From Spirogloea muscicola (lineage: Eukaryota > Streptophyta > Zygnematophyceae > Spirogloeales > Spirogloeaceae), in contig WELB01000355.1 of NCBI GenBank assembly GCA_009602725.1, positions 64,084-74,985 on the forward strand: a DNA stretch of 10,902 nucleotides, in the 5' to 3' direction. Positions 1 to 7,080 of this stretch are shown here, in pieces. The notes beneath the pieces were generated by a model, which ran no database searches, was not told the origin of the DNA, and worked only from the letters and a program-made list of their open reading frames with translations. Within the stretch, counting starts at the first letter, position 1. Every line of letters starts with the position of its first letter. The position numbers were made by a program, and so were the translations under genes.

Positions 1-2347
1 GCGCGCTGCACCCCCTGGCGGCGCGCGCCCTGCGCCCGCTGGCCGCCCACCGCGGCCGCCACCCGCGCTTCGCCGTCATCATCGACGCCGGCAGCACCGG
101 CTCGCGCCTCCACGTCTTCCAGTACCAGCCGGGCCCCGCCGGCCTCCCGCGCATCGACACCGAGCTCTCCAAGTCCATCAAGCGCCGCCCCGGCCTCTCC
201 ACCTTCGCCGCCCGCCCACACGACGCCGGCCGCTCCCTGCGCCCGCTCCTCACCTTCGCCATTGCCACCATCCCCGCCGACCAGGCGTGTACTCGCTTTA
301 CCACCGCCGCTGCCGGCCTTTCCCTCCCGGCACGATGGCCGGGGTGCTCATCTCACCACTGCCAATGCCCTGCCTGTGCTCCCGCAGCACGGGGCCACGC
401 CCGCATTTCTGATGGCCACAGCAGGCCTGCGGAGGCTGGAGCCCAATGTGGCGTCCAGCATCCTGGCCTCGTGCCGAGCCGAGCTCCTGCACTCGCCATT
501 CCGCTTCCAGGAGGCGGCGATCATAACAGGTCAGATGGGGACTCGTCATGCTGCATGCTGATGCGACCGCCCCGGCCCTCCTTCCTGCGAGAAGGCGCGC
601 GGCTGCTGAACCCATCCCCACGATCGTCGTGCGCATGACCAGGAGTCTGGGAGGGCTTGTACGCGTGGGTGGCTGCCAACTATGCGCTTGGCACCCTGGG
701 CAAGAGTGCCGAGGAGACTGTCGGTATTGTGGAGCTGGGGGGCGCCTCTGCACAGGTGACATTTGTGCCAGAGGACCTTCCGCCTGCAGCGTTCCGGCAG
801 GACCTGATGCTGGCGGGCTCAACGTACCACCTCTACTCCCACTCTTTCCTGAACTTTGGCCAGGTCGTCGTGCTCCTTCTCGCTTTCTGATGTGGTCATG
901 GCGGCAGGATGAGTAGCTATCCAGCATGTACAGGCTGCTTGTGATGTCAGAAACTCCTTTGGTTACACGTTGATCTGCTGATTGCTGCATCACATCCCTT
1001 GACCTTCCAACCTCGAGAGTTGCCATCCTGAAGCTTGTATGTGAGAGCGAATGTTGGACAGGAGGCAGCTGCAGAAGGTGTGTCGGAGCTACTCGTGAGG
1101 ACAGGTAGGTCCTTGCCCAGAGTCAAGCTGTGTGGCATGCTGCAACGGCCTGCATTCCCTCCAAGTGAAGGTGACTGGACAACTGCGGGCACGAAGCAGG
1201 AACCAGGGAGGGAGACATGGCCGTAACCTTGGACCCTTGCAAGCCCCGCGGCTACAACGAACCTGCAGAAGATGGGAGTGGCCGGTTGATAGTCACAGCA
1301 GCTGGCAACTTCAGCAGCTGCCGTAACTCGGCGCTGCAGCTGCTAAAGATCGGCCAAGGTGCACATCTCATAATCACAACAGCCTGCCAGGTTTCTGGGG
1401 AGATTCACGACGTACGAACACGGGCACGGGCAGACACGGGCAGCTGCGGCACTACTTCCTACTGGGAAGTGCCAAGGGCTTGCACACAGTCGCTGCCGCC
1501 CTTTCGTGCCTGACCAGGCCTTTGTATGCAGAGTCGTGTCCACACAAACACTGCGGCATCGGGAGCATCTTTGTGCCCGAGCTCCGTGGGCTCTTCTTCG
1601 CAACCGAGAACTTCTACCATACAGCAGTGGTAGTCATCGTCTGGCTCCCACGTTCCAGGAATATCAAGACCCTGATTAGCTTTGCCTGCCTCACTTTTGT
1701 CGCCTGCATGGATGCCACTGATACTCGGATGCCGAATACACCTGCGGTCCACTTTCAGTTCCTGAAGCTAGGCGAGATGGCAACGCTGCAAGACGTTGAG
1801 GAGGCTGGGCGCTCTTTTTGCGAGGCAGACTGGCAGAAGCTGCAAGTGCGGCACGCGAAAGTAGGGCCTGCAGACCTGCTCAGATTCTGCTTCTCGGCTG
1901 CCTACACAGTCGCTCTGCTGCATGATGCCTTGGGCATCCCCATGCATGACACGAGGTAAGAGGCAGAGCGGATCGTGCCTCAGCTTGAGCCTCTTCGCTG
2001 CCGGTTACAGAAAGTGCATGCCAGGGTCGAGATTCGCTGCCTGTTGGCCAGACTGATTTTGGTGCTTGCTGTGTGTCGGCACCAGGCTCCGCTTCACGAA
2101 TCGTGTTGGAGCAGTGCCAGTGGACTGGGCATTGGGTGCGTTGATTGTGGAGCTGGCAGAAGCAGGAAGACTGCAGGAGTCTGCTTCGCTGGTCGTGAGT
2201 GTGCTGGCGTGCCTGTTCCTGGTGTTGGGGGTTGTTGGCCTCGCCTCGTTGTGGTCGTGCCGACGAGCAAGGAGGCCGCACGTCACAACCATTTTCGATC
2301 TCGAGAAGGGACGCTATTTCACGACTACCTCTCGCGCTTACAGATAG
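1..2347 (+). CDS. GDA1/CD39-family nucleoside phosphatase (apyrase / E-NTPDase), 8 exons, 5' partial
   Basis: Family enzymes remove terminal phosphates from nucleoside tri- and diphosphates in the endomembrane lumen or outside the cell. Exons from homology and splice phase: <1-284 (codons from base 3), 388-529, 643-863, 1062-1104, 1200-1358, 1532-1629, 1759-1955, 2086-2347; stop TAG 2345-2347; 467 residues visible. All five apyrase conserved regions are readable: DAGSTGSR (residues 28-35), ATAGLR (104-109), WEGLYAWVAANYALG (144-158, with the likely catalytic Glu), IVELGGASAQV (170-180) and DWALGA (394-399). DPCKPRGYNE and ATENFYHT also fit the family. Near the C-terminus SLVVSVLACLFLVLGVVGLA is a membrane segment followed by CRRARR, so a membrane-anchored enzyme is likely; an N-terminal anchor would lie outside the window. 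Intron 1 (285-387) starts with GC rather than GT. The family call is very sure; substrate preference and compartment are unknown. Confidence 0.93.
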
Positions 2348-2894
2348 CAGCAGGAGTGCCAATTGACGAGCAGCAACACATGCAAAGGCGGCTGGCAAGC
2401 TCGTGTCAGCAGCCGCGTCGGCACGCACAGGGACAGAGTGGCCATGCGGGAGCACATTCTTTCATTCTTCGGGAAGCACTTAATGGGAGGGGTGTGAGTG
2501 GGACATTGCAGCACATTGGTGGCAAGGGCGGGTGTCGATTTGCAAGGACGTCCAGAGAGAGTGAGCAGGCTGTGCGGCCGTTCTTTGTACTAGCCAGGGG
2601 TCCCTCATCTCTGTCGACCTGAGCCGGCTGTTGGCTTGGGGCATATGCGCTAGCCCTCAAAGCACAGCCGCACCTGGACGCTGATGGTCACCGAGTCGCC
2701 AACACCAGGAATATGCCTCACTGGCCCGCAGCATGGCAGCTGCAAGGTAGTGTGGTGTGCAGGCAGGTGCCATTCCGCTCAGAAGGCATGCAACGGAGCC
2801 AAAGCGGCCGTCCAGGTGGCATGCCACCCACTCTGCCCAACAAGTGGCTCAGCAACATTCGGATGCAGTCAAGACAGTGGATCGCCCTGCGCCG
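2348..2894. other. 3' flank of the apyrase gene, no gene seen
   Basis: This stretch follows the apyrase stop codon. Open frames on both strands are short, low in recognisable motifs and look like chance openings in GC-rich DNA. I found no TGTAA poly(A) signal close behind the stop, so the 3' end of the apyrase mRNA cannot be placed. No RNA gene was recognised. Confidence 0.6.
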
Positions 2895-3020
2895 GGGCTG
2901 AGGCGGGGGGGAGCCAGCCCAGGGCGGGTACCAAGGGGGGCAAGAAAGTGGCTCTCCCAATGGGGGCAACAGGAGTGGAGCAAGGCTCGAAGCAAAGCGA
3001 GGGCAGTGCAAAGCCGGCCG

Positions 3021-3131
3021 GGAGAAAGAAGAAGAAGTGGCACTCCCAATGGGGGCAAGGGCTGTGAAAAGCCAGCCCGAACAGAATTTACAAAGGTGCG
3101 AAGGGGCCAAAAAAGCTTAGCAGCTACGAAG
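3021..3131 (-). repeat. Copy A of a long repeat unit (possible retroelement 3' end)
   Basis: It matches 3371-3475 in order and spacing: GAAGTGGCACTCC, AATGGGGGCAAGGGCTGTGA, AAGCCAGCCC, AGAATT, GGGGCC and TTAGCAGCTAC are shared, with substitutions and small indels between them. The strand given is that of the nearby retroelement fragment. On that strand the unit would end in a CTT-rich tract, like the simple-repeat tails of some non-LTR elements. No coding fragment is attached, so it could be a strongly 5'-truncated copy. Confidence 0.6.
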
Positions 3132-3370
3132 GAGAAAGCGCGCGGAGCGCATGAGGTGCAAGGGAGGCCAATTCAAGCCAATACAGTGTTCAGGCAGAAG
3201 AAGTGCTCGCCAGAGGGAAGAGGGAAGAGGGGCTGGCAAAGCCAGCCCAAAAAGAATGGTCAATGCCTAGTGCGAAACAAGTGACAACAAGCGCGGCCAG
3301 ATTGACTACTTACTTTTCGGTAAACAAGCCGGGGGGCCGGGGGAGGACGGGAAGGAAGTGGGCCAGAGAA

Positions 3371-3475
3371 AAGAAAGAAGTGGCACTCCAAATGGGGGCA
3401 AGGGCTGTGATAAGCCAGCCCAAAAAGAATTGAGAAGGGTTCGGAGGGGCCGACAAGCGTTTAGCAGCTACAGAG
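3371..3475 (-). repeat. Copy B of the long repeat unit, directly 3' of the retroelement fragment
   Basis: This is the second copy of the unit at 3021-3131. On the - strand it begins 44 bases after the stop codon of the retroelement-like fragment (3519-3521), so it could be that element's 3' untranslated region. The core differs from copy A by single bases, such as AAATGGGGG for CAATGGGGG and TGATAAG for TGAAAAG. Confidence 0.6.
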
Positions 3476-3518
3476 GGGCCTGAAGATGTCATGTGAGCAC
3501 AGGGGGAGGATGGATCAC

Positions 3519-3899
3519 TCAGTAGTCACGAGTGAGGAGCCGCAGATCCGACAGACTAGCTGCCGTAAAACTATCCCCCTGCCGAAAGCCAGAGGCCGCA
3601 GCGAGAGCACGGCCAGCACGCAGATGTAGAGCATAGGCCATGGACCGCTGGAGGGACACTGACAATCTCATCCGGTATACCTGAGCCCACGAGCCAGCTG
3701 CGTTGAAGTCAGCCGGCTCGCCGCGCCTGCGGGAGACAGCACGCCGTGCAAGCCGGGCCAGCAGGTCGAGCCACTGGGACCCGAGAGCCCCGTGCACGTC
3801 CACCGCCAAGGGGACGAACTCATCTGTAGGCTGGTGGTCGGAGTGCTTGGCCGCCTTGCTGCGAGCGGCCTTCGCCGCAGCATGGCCTGCCCGCGAGGC
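3519..3899 (-). pseudogene. C-terminal fragment of a probable retroelement (reverse-transcriptase-type) polyprotein
   Basis: About 126 codons run to a TGA at 3519-3521 and read like real protein, unlike the GC-rich low-complexity frames around them. The core is DEFVPLAVDVHGALG (fragment residues 26-40) followed by QWLDLLARLARRAV and, near the end, YRMRLSVSLQRSMAYALHLR. Conserved F-x-PL-A-V-x-V-x-GALG stretches followed by an amphipathic helix are, from memory, found near the C-terminus of retroelement proteins in algae and other eukaryotes; I could not check this by a search. No reverse transcriptase catalytic motif (YxDD) lies upstream, because at about 3903-3916 the sequence becomes a GAAA/GAAG-rich tract and another hairpin copy. 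That fits a 5'-truncated insertion. An alternative is an exon of a host gene of unknown family. Confidence 0.5.
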
Positions 3900-3902
3900 A
3901 GA

Positions 3903-4195
3903 GAAAGAAGAAAGAAAGTGCTCGCCCATAGAGAAGAAGAAGAAGAAGAGGGGCTGGCAAAGCCAGCCCAAAACCAAGTGCTCGCCCATAGAGAAGACGA
4001 AGAAGTGGCACTCCCAATGGGGGCAAGGGCTGAGAAAAGGGCTCGCCCACTGAGGAGAGGGGCTGGGTAAAGCCAGCCCAGAAAAGAATGGACGATGTCC
4101 AAAGCCGAAGAAAGGAAAGGGCCACATTGCAGAACACACGACGATGCAGACGATGAGAGAAGAGGAGGAGGGGCTGGGAGGAGCCAGCCCAGAGA
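3903..4195. repeat. Second cluster of hairpin repeats with GAA-rich tracts
   Basis: Three more hairpins of the same family: 3951-3958/3962-3969 (perfect 8-bp arms, AAA loop), 4060-4066/4073-4079 and 4171-4177/4184-4190. AAGTGCTCGCCCATAGAGAA occurs at 3916 and again at 3976, a 60-bp step. Between them lies AGAAGAAGAAGAAG. A copy of the CTCCCAATGGGGGCAAGGGCTG core lies at about 4012-4032, fused to GGCTCGCCCACTGAGGAGAGG. Copies are therefore nested or adjacent, and all face the same way as those at 2895-3480 and 6610-6665. Confidence 0.8.
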
Positions 4196-4509
4196 AGAAT
4201 GTACAAACGGGCACGAACGGGCAGGGCCGGGCGCGCGGAGGCAGGGAGCCGTTGGCGCGCCCCCGGCCCCGCAAACCCACCCCCCGCCGCAGCCATGGCG
4301 CCCCCTCGCCCGCCTCGCCGCCGCCGCCGCGCCTGCTGCTTCCGGCGCCCCGGCGGCGCGCCCAGCCCCTAGTTCGCCGCTCCATCTTCGGGTGACCTGA
4401 CCAGTGCATACGAGCTCGCCACGCTCGGCCTCGGGCCAATGCAGGAGCAGGAGCAGCTGCAGCGTGCATGAGGGTGGAGGGGCGAGTGAAGCGCAGCCGC
4501 GAGGCGCGA
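4196..4509. other. Very GC-rich stretch, no supported gene
   Basis: This lies between the repeat cluster and the ICDH exon, downstream of that exon's splice donor on the - strand. It holds runs such as GCGCGCCCCCGGCCCC and CCGCCGCCGCCGCGCC. The open frames on both strands are proline/arginine/alanine-rich composition effects. I looked on the - strand for a continuation of isocitrate dehydrogenase (a DEMTR-coding exon) and did not find one. Confidence 0.55.
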
Positions 4510-4531
4510 GTGAGCACGCCGGCGTGCTCAC
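4510..4531. repeat. 22-bp perfect palindrome beginning at the ICDH intron donor
   Basis: The two halves are GTGAGCACGCC (4510-4520) and GGCGTGCTCAC (4521-4531), exact reverse complements with no spacer. The next bases out (A at 4509, C at 4532) do not pair, so the palindrome is exactly 22 bp. On the - strand its first base is the first base of the intron after ICDH exon 1, and the GTGAGC donor is therefore present in both orientations. Confidence 0.95.
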
Positions 4532-4580
4532 CGTCCATCTCCACGACGGGGTTCTGGACCTTGATCTTGTCGAAGCCCAT
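4532..4580 (-). CDS. ICDH: NADP-dependent isocitrate dehydrogenase, exon 1 only (orphan)
   Basis: The enzyme oxidises isocitrate to 2-oxoglutarate with NADP. The - strand from the ATG at 4580-4578 reads MGFDKIKVQNPVVEMD plus one base (G at 4532). This is the characteristic start of cytosolic eukaryotic NADP-ICDH, which normally continues GDEMTR. The frame stops matching exactly at G|GTGAGC, a good splice donor, and the phase-1 break would rebuild the expected Gly of MDGDEMTR. Start context GCCATGG is favourable. No exon encoding DEMTR or later ICDH motifs was found at lower coordinates. So this is an isolated exon left by truncation or duplication, the first exon of a gene with a very long intron reaching past the window (which would place the apyrase inside it, on the other strand), or an assembly join. 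No transit peptide is visible. Confidence 0.85.
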
Positions 4581-4767
4581 GGCGGGCAGAGGGGGGAAGG
4601 CGGGCTGCAGGCTGAGGCTGGCGGGGAGCCGCGGCCGGGGGTGGCACAGCCGGGCGCAGGCGAGGCGGCGGGGCCAGGATGGGGGGGGGGAGGCGAGTCT
4701 AGCCCGCCCGCCCGAGGCGCTGCACTCCCAAACGTCACCCACGCTTATCATTGCCGCCGGCGGCCCA
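4581..4767. promoter_or_regulatory. Probable divergent (bidirectional) promoter region
   Basis: This 187-bp gap separates the start codon of the ICDH exon (- strand) from the proposed start of the + strand gene at 4768, so promoters and 5' untranslated leaders of both should lie here. It is very GC-rich, with a ten-G run at 4681-4690, and has no obvious TATA box. No specific transcription-factor site is claimed. The role is inferred from gene arrangement only. Confidence 0.45.
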
Positions 4768-6321
4768 ATGGCCGGAANCCCGGCGGCGGCCGCTGCACCT
4801 GCTGGCCGCAGCCCCGCGCGCGCGCCCCTGAGCGAGCGGGCCACCAATGCCACCGCCGCCGGCGACGATGCTGGCCCCCCACCAGGGAAGCGCGGGAAGG
4901 CGGCCAGATCGCCCATGCAGCACGTCATGGCTGCTGTGAGCAGGTTCCGGGGAAACCTGCAGGGTGCCCTGGTGGAGGACGACGCGCTGGTGGGCGACAC
5001 AACGCGGCGGCCTCAGTCCGGCAGCTCCGCAGCAGGCAAGGCAAGCGGCGGCAAGGCGTCCAAGACGCCGTCCGTGCCGCACGCCCTGGACTTCCTGCCA
5101 TATGGCAGCTGCCCCGCGCGCAGCCCTCCGGCCGTGCCCGGCGAGAGTGCCCACCGGCTGCACGCCCACGCAGGGCTGCCCACTGAGCAGGACGCGGCAG
5201 CGAACATGCACCAAGGTGTACCGCAGCATTATGAGGCCATGCCGTTCGACTTGGGCGGAGATGACGACGTCGTCCTCCTGGGGGATCCTATGTTGGACGC
5301 AGGGGCCGAGGACGCCGGCGCCACCCCTACAGCTGACCTCCGTGGCCTCGGCCTGGCAGGAGCCCTCGACCACACTGATGCTGCTGCTATGCTGCAGGCC
5401 ATGCCATCGCTGCAATCCATCCCCAAGCTACCTGGGACTGGCGTGGACATCACCTCCTTGCAATCCGCATTCTCCACGGCGCCGTTGCCTCGCCAGACTG
5501 CCGAGCACACCCCAACCGGGGGCCTCCTGAACGGCCTAATGCACAGAGTTCAACAGAGGCGCGGCAGTGGAGGCCGCCGTGGCAAGCCCTTGTCACCGCT
5601 CACCAGGCAAGCCGAGAAGCCCGGAAGCCAGAGCAAGGGAGCTGTTCGCAAGGGAAGGGGCCTGCTGCGCCCATCACCACGCAAGCTGCAGGTGGACATC
5701 CTACGCAGGTCCGTCAGGACCAGGGTGGCCGAGGACTTGGCGGCCCAGCGCCTCGACATCGAGGACGACGGTGACGCTGCACATCCTCTTGCTGGTGTTG
5801 CTTTGAGAGGGTCAGCCACGCTGCTGGCCTCTGTCAGCAGCTCGAGGCCCCTGGCTGCAGCCCGGCCCACAAGAGGGTTTGAGGAGTCCCAAGGCGGCAG
5901 CGGCCGAGACCTCCCCTTCCTGCCCCGCAACTCCCGTGCACAACTGGGACACATCACGGCGAGCCACTTGCCAGCCCGCCCTCAAGCCTCCCAGGAGAAT
6001 ATGGCGAGCTCGGTCCAGAGCTCGAGGCCGTTTGCGGCAGAAGCCCGCTCTACAAGCTTCTTGGGGCAGGGGCAGTCTGAGGGCGGTGGTGGTGGGCGGC
6101 CAGCTTCTGGGATGTCCGAGATGCAGGGCTGGGCTAAGAAGCATGCTGCGCTGCTCGATGCACACACTCCATCCCAGGGCAACCAGCAGAGGCGGCGTGC
6201 AGTTATGAACAACAGTGTGATGCCCTCCCTCGCCAGCAGACCTGTGCCTCACTACAAAGGCGACCTGCTTCCATCAGCTCCTCCTCTGGCCAGTCATCAG
6301 GCTGCTCACTATGGCCTCTGA
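4768..6321 (+). CDS. Uncharacterised disordered protein, single exon, 517 residues
   Basis: I do not recognise a family. The frame is open from 4768 to TGA 6319-6321. I chose ATG 4768 because the in-frame ATGs at 4468 and 4579 would make the protein run through ICDH exon 1 on the other strand. The protein is rich in Ala, Ser, Pro, Gly and Arg. It has an Ala-rich N-terminus, an acidic segment (residues about 161-190, GGDDDVVLLGDPMLD), a basic segment (about 260-320, RVQQRRGSGGRRGKPLSPL and GRGLLRPSPRKLQVDILRRS), and a diverged internal repeat (SSSRPLAAAR at 357-366, QSSRPFAAEAR at 417-427). SPRK (303-306) fits the cyclin-dependent-kinase consensus, and several other SP/TP sites exist. There is no membrane segment or zinc-finger pattern. 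A nuclear or chromatin-linked role is only a guess. Codon 4 contains the undetermined base at 4778. Confidence 0.7.
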   Translation: MAGXPAAAAAPAGRSPARAPLSERATNATAAGDDAGPPPGKRGKAARSPMQHVMAAVSRFRGNLQGALVEDDALVGDTTRRPQSGSSAAGKASGGKASKTPSVPHALDFLPYGSCPARSPPAVPGESAHRLHAHAGLPTEQDAAANMHQGVPQHYEAMPFDLGGDDDVVLLGDPMLDAGAEDAGATPTADLRGLGLAGALDHTDAAAMLQAMPSLQSIPKLPGTGVDITSLQSAFSTAPLPRQTAEHTPTGGLLNGLMHRVQQRRGSGGRRGKPLSPLTRQAEKPGSQSKGAVRKGRGLLRPSPRKLQVDILRRSVRTRVAEDLAAQRLDIEDDGDAAHPLAGVALRGSATLLASVSSSRPLAAARPTRGFEESQGGSGRDLPFLPRNSRAQLGHITASHLPARPQASQENMASSVQSSRPFAAEARSTSFLGQGQSEGGGGGRPASGMSEMQGWAKKHAALLDAHTPSQGNQQRRRAVMNNSVMPSLASRPVPHYKGDLLPSAPPLASHQAAHYGL

Positions 6322-6616
6322 CACGCTGCTCTGACAATGAGCTTGCCAAGCATGGCAACGCACGTCCAGCAACCACTCTGCTGACACTTGCAACAACACG
6401 GGTAGCCAACTCCAGATGTACTTGCAGACTTGCTAAGTAGCAACCCCTCCCTGCCGCAATGCAGCAATTCGAGATACTAGCGTGTAGCCGGTGCCATCAA
6501 ATGGCGAAGAGGCATAGGACATCTTGGTGCCAGCTACATACACGAATCCTCTCTAGGACTACACCCTCCATATGCGAGGACACAGGCAGGGTATTACATT
6601 GAAGCTCGCTCGAAGA

Positions 6617-6664
6617 AAGGGCTCGCCCATTGAGGATAGGGGCTGGACAAGCCAGCCCAAAAAA
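6617..6664. repeat. Isolated copy of the hairpin repeat family
   Basis: GGGCTCGCCCATTGAGGATA leads into arms GGGCTGG (6640-6646) and CCAGCCC (6652-6658) with flank AAAAAAC. It matches the copy at about 4039-4085 (GGCTCGCCCACTGAGGAGAGG, then the hairpin), showing that the family is dispersed and not confined to the 2.9-4.2 kb block. Confidence 0.85.
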
Positions 6665-6943
6665 CGAAGCTCGGTCTGCCCACATAAGCAGATACATTGG
6701 GCATTGTTGTTTTGTGATGTCACAAGTCAGCCTGCACACGGTGCATGTGCCTGCTTCCAAGGTGAAAAATTGCTGGCCAAAGTGGCTTGTGTCGGCAAAC
6801 TAAACTCTCCAATCTACAGTGTGATGGGTAGGTTGGGCTGTGCGCAAAGTTCTCAGCCCCACATGGGCAGAGGAGACAGTGGCAACCCTGGAAGCTTGGA
6901 GCCAGACCAGGGTCCCTGCTGAGCCAAGGGCGAGTCGTAGAGC

Positions 6944-6948
6944 TGTAA
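6944..6948 (+). terminator. Candidate TGTAA poly(A) signal of the 517-residue protein gene
   Basis: TGTAA is the usual poly(A) signal of green algae. This copy lies about 620 bases after the stop at 6321 and is the first I noticed on this strand. The match is only five bases, so chance occurrence is likely. Confidence 0.25.
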
Positions 6949-7062
6949 GACAGCCAAACAACTGTCACCTACCTGAAGCTCAGATAAAAGTTACGAACCA
7001 CGGGCAGGATCATAAGATGGGCACGGCAACTAAGTAAGAGATGTTCTCACACGGTGTGCAGC

Positions 7063-7080
7063 CAAGCCAAGCTTGGCTTG
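7063..7080. repeat. 18-bp perfect palindrome
   Basis: Halves CAAGCCAAG and CTTGGCTTG are exact reverse complements with no spacer; the next bases out do not pair. A shorter one, CACAC-G-GTGTG, lies just before it at 7049-7059. It is in non-coding DNA and its function is unknown. Confidence 0.9.

Larger units (their letters stand above)
2895..3480. repeat. Cluster of dispersed hairpin repeats with two long related copies
   Basis: Four hairpins of one family lie here with the same orientation: arms at 2895-2900/2914-2920, 3059-3064/3072-3078, 3230-3237/3241-3248 (perfect 8-bp arms, loop AAA) and 3402-3407/3415-3421. The flank after the right arm is usually A-rich (CCCAAAAAGAAT). Two copies extend into a longer unit of about 105-110 bp, at 3021-3131 and 3371-3475. 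In order each has a GAA-rich tract, TGGCACTCC, AATGGGGGCAAGGGCTGTGA, the hairpin right arm, a divergent stretch with GGGGCC, and TTAGCAGCTAC. Read on the - strand this looks like a retroelement 3' end finishing in a CTT-rich tail, but that is inference. A second partial copy of the AATGGGGGCAA core is at 2958-2968. Confidence 0.8.

Noticed and set aside
298-1026. 242-codon open frame on the - strand inside the apyrase gene
   Set aside because: It is antisense to exons 2 and 3 that carry conserved apyrase motifs, and it has no recognisable domain.
1975-2622. 215-codon + strand open frame overlapping the apyrase 3' end
   Set aside because: It covers the last apyrase exon in another frame. The apyrase frame carries DWALGA and the membrane segment, while this one has no family features.
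2680-3433. Small open frames with repeated peptides on both strands across the hairpin cluster
   Set aside because: The peptides recur because the DNA repeat recurs; similar pieces appear in several frames, so this is repeat sequence and not a gene.
2895-4195. A CRISPR-like array suggested by repeated hairpins
   Set aside because: Spacing is irregular, repeats differ in length and sequence, spacers share sequence, and the genome is eukaryotic.
4294-4395. Possible small exon or leader peptide starting MAPPRPPRRRRR
   Set aside because: It is extremely GC-rich, arginine/proline-only in character, stops after about 25 codons, and has no convincing downstream acceptor in phase.
4468-4767. Upstream in-frame starts (4468, 4579) for the 517-residue protein
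   Set aside because: They would translate the antisense of ICDH exon 1 and a G-run. A start at 4768 avoids this, though transcript data could overturn the choice.
3519-5000. A 1.48-kb open frame on the - strand that looks like one 493-residue protein
   Set aside because: It strings together the antisense of the 517-residue gene, ICDH exon 1, its intron, several hairpin repeats and the retroelement fragment. Openness comes from high GC and purine-rich repeats. Only the ICDH and 3899-3519 parts look like protein.
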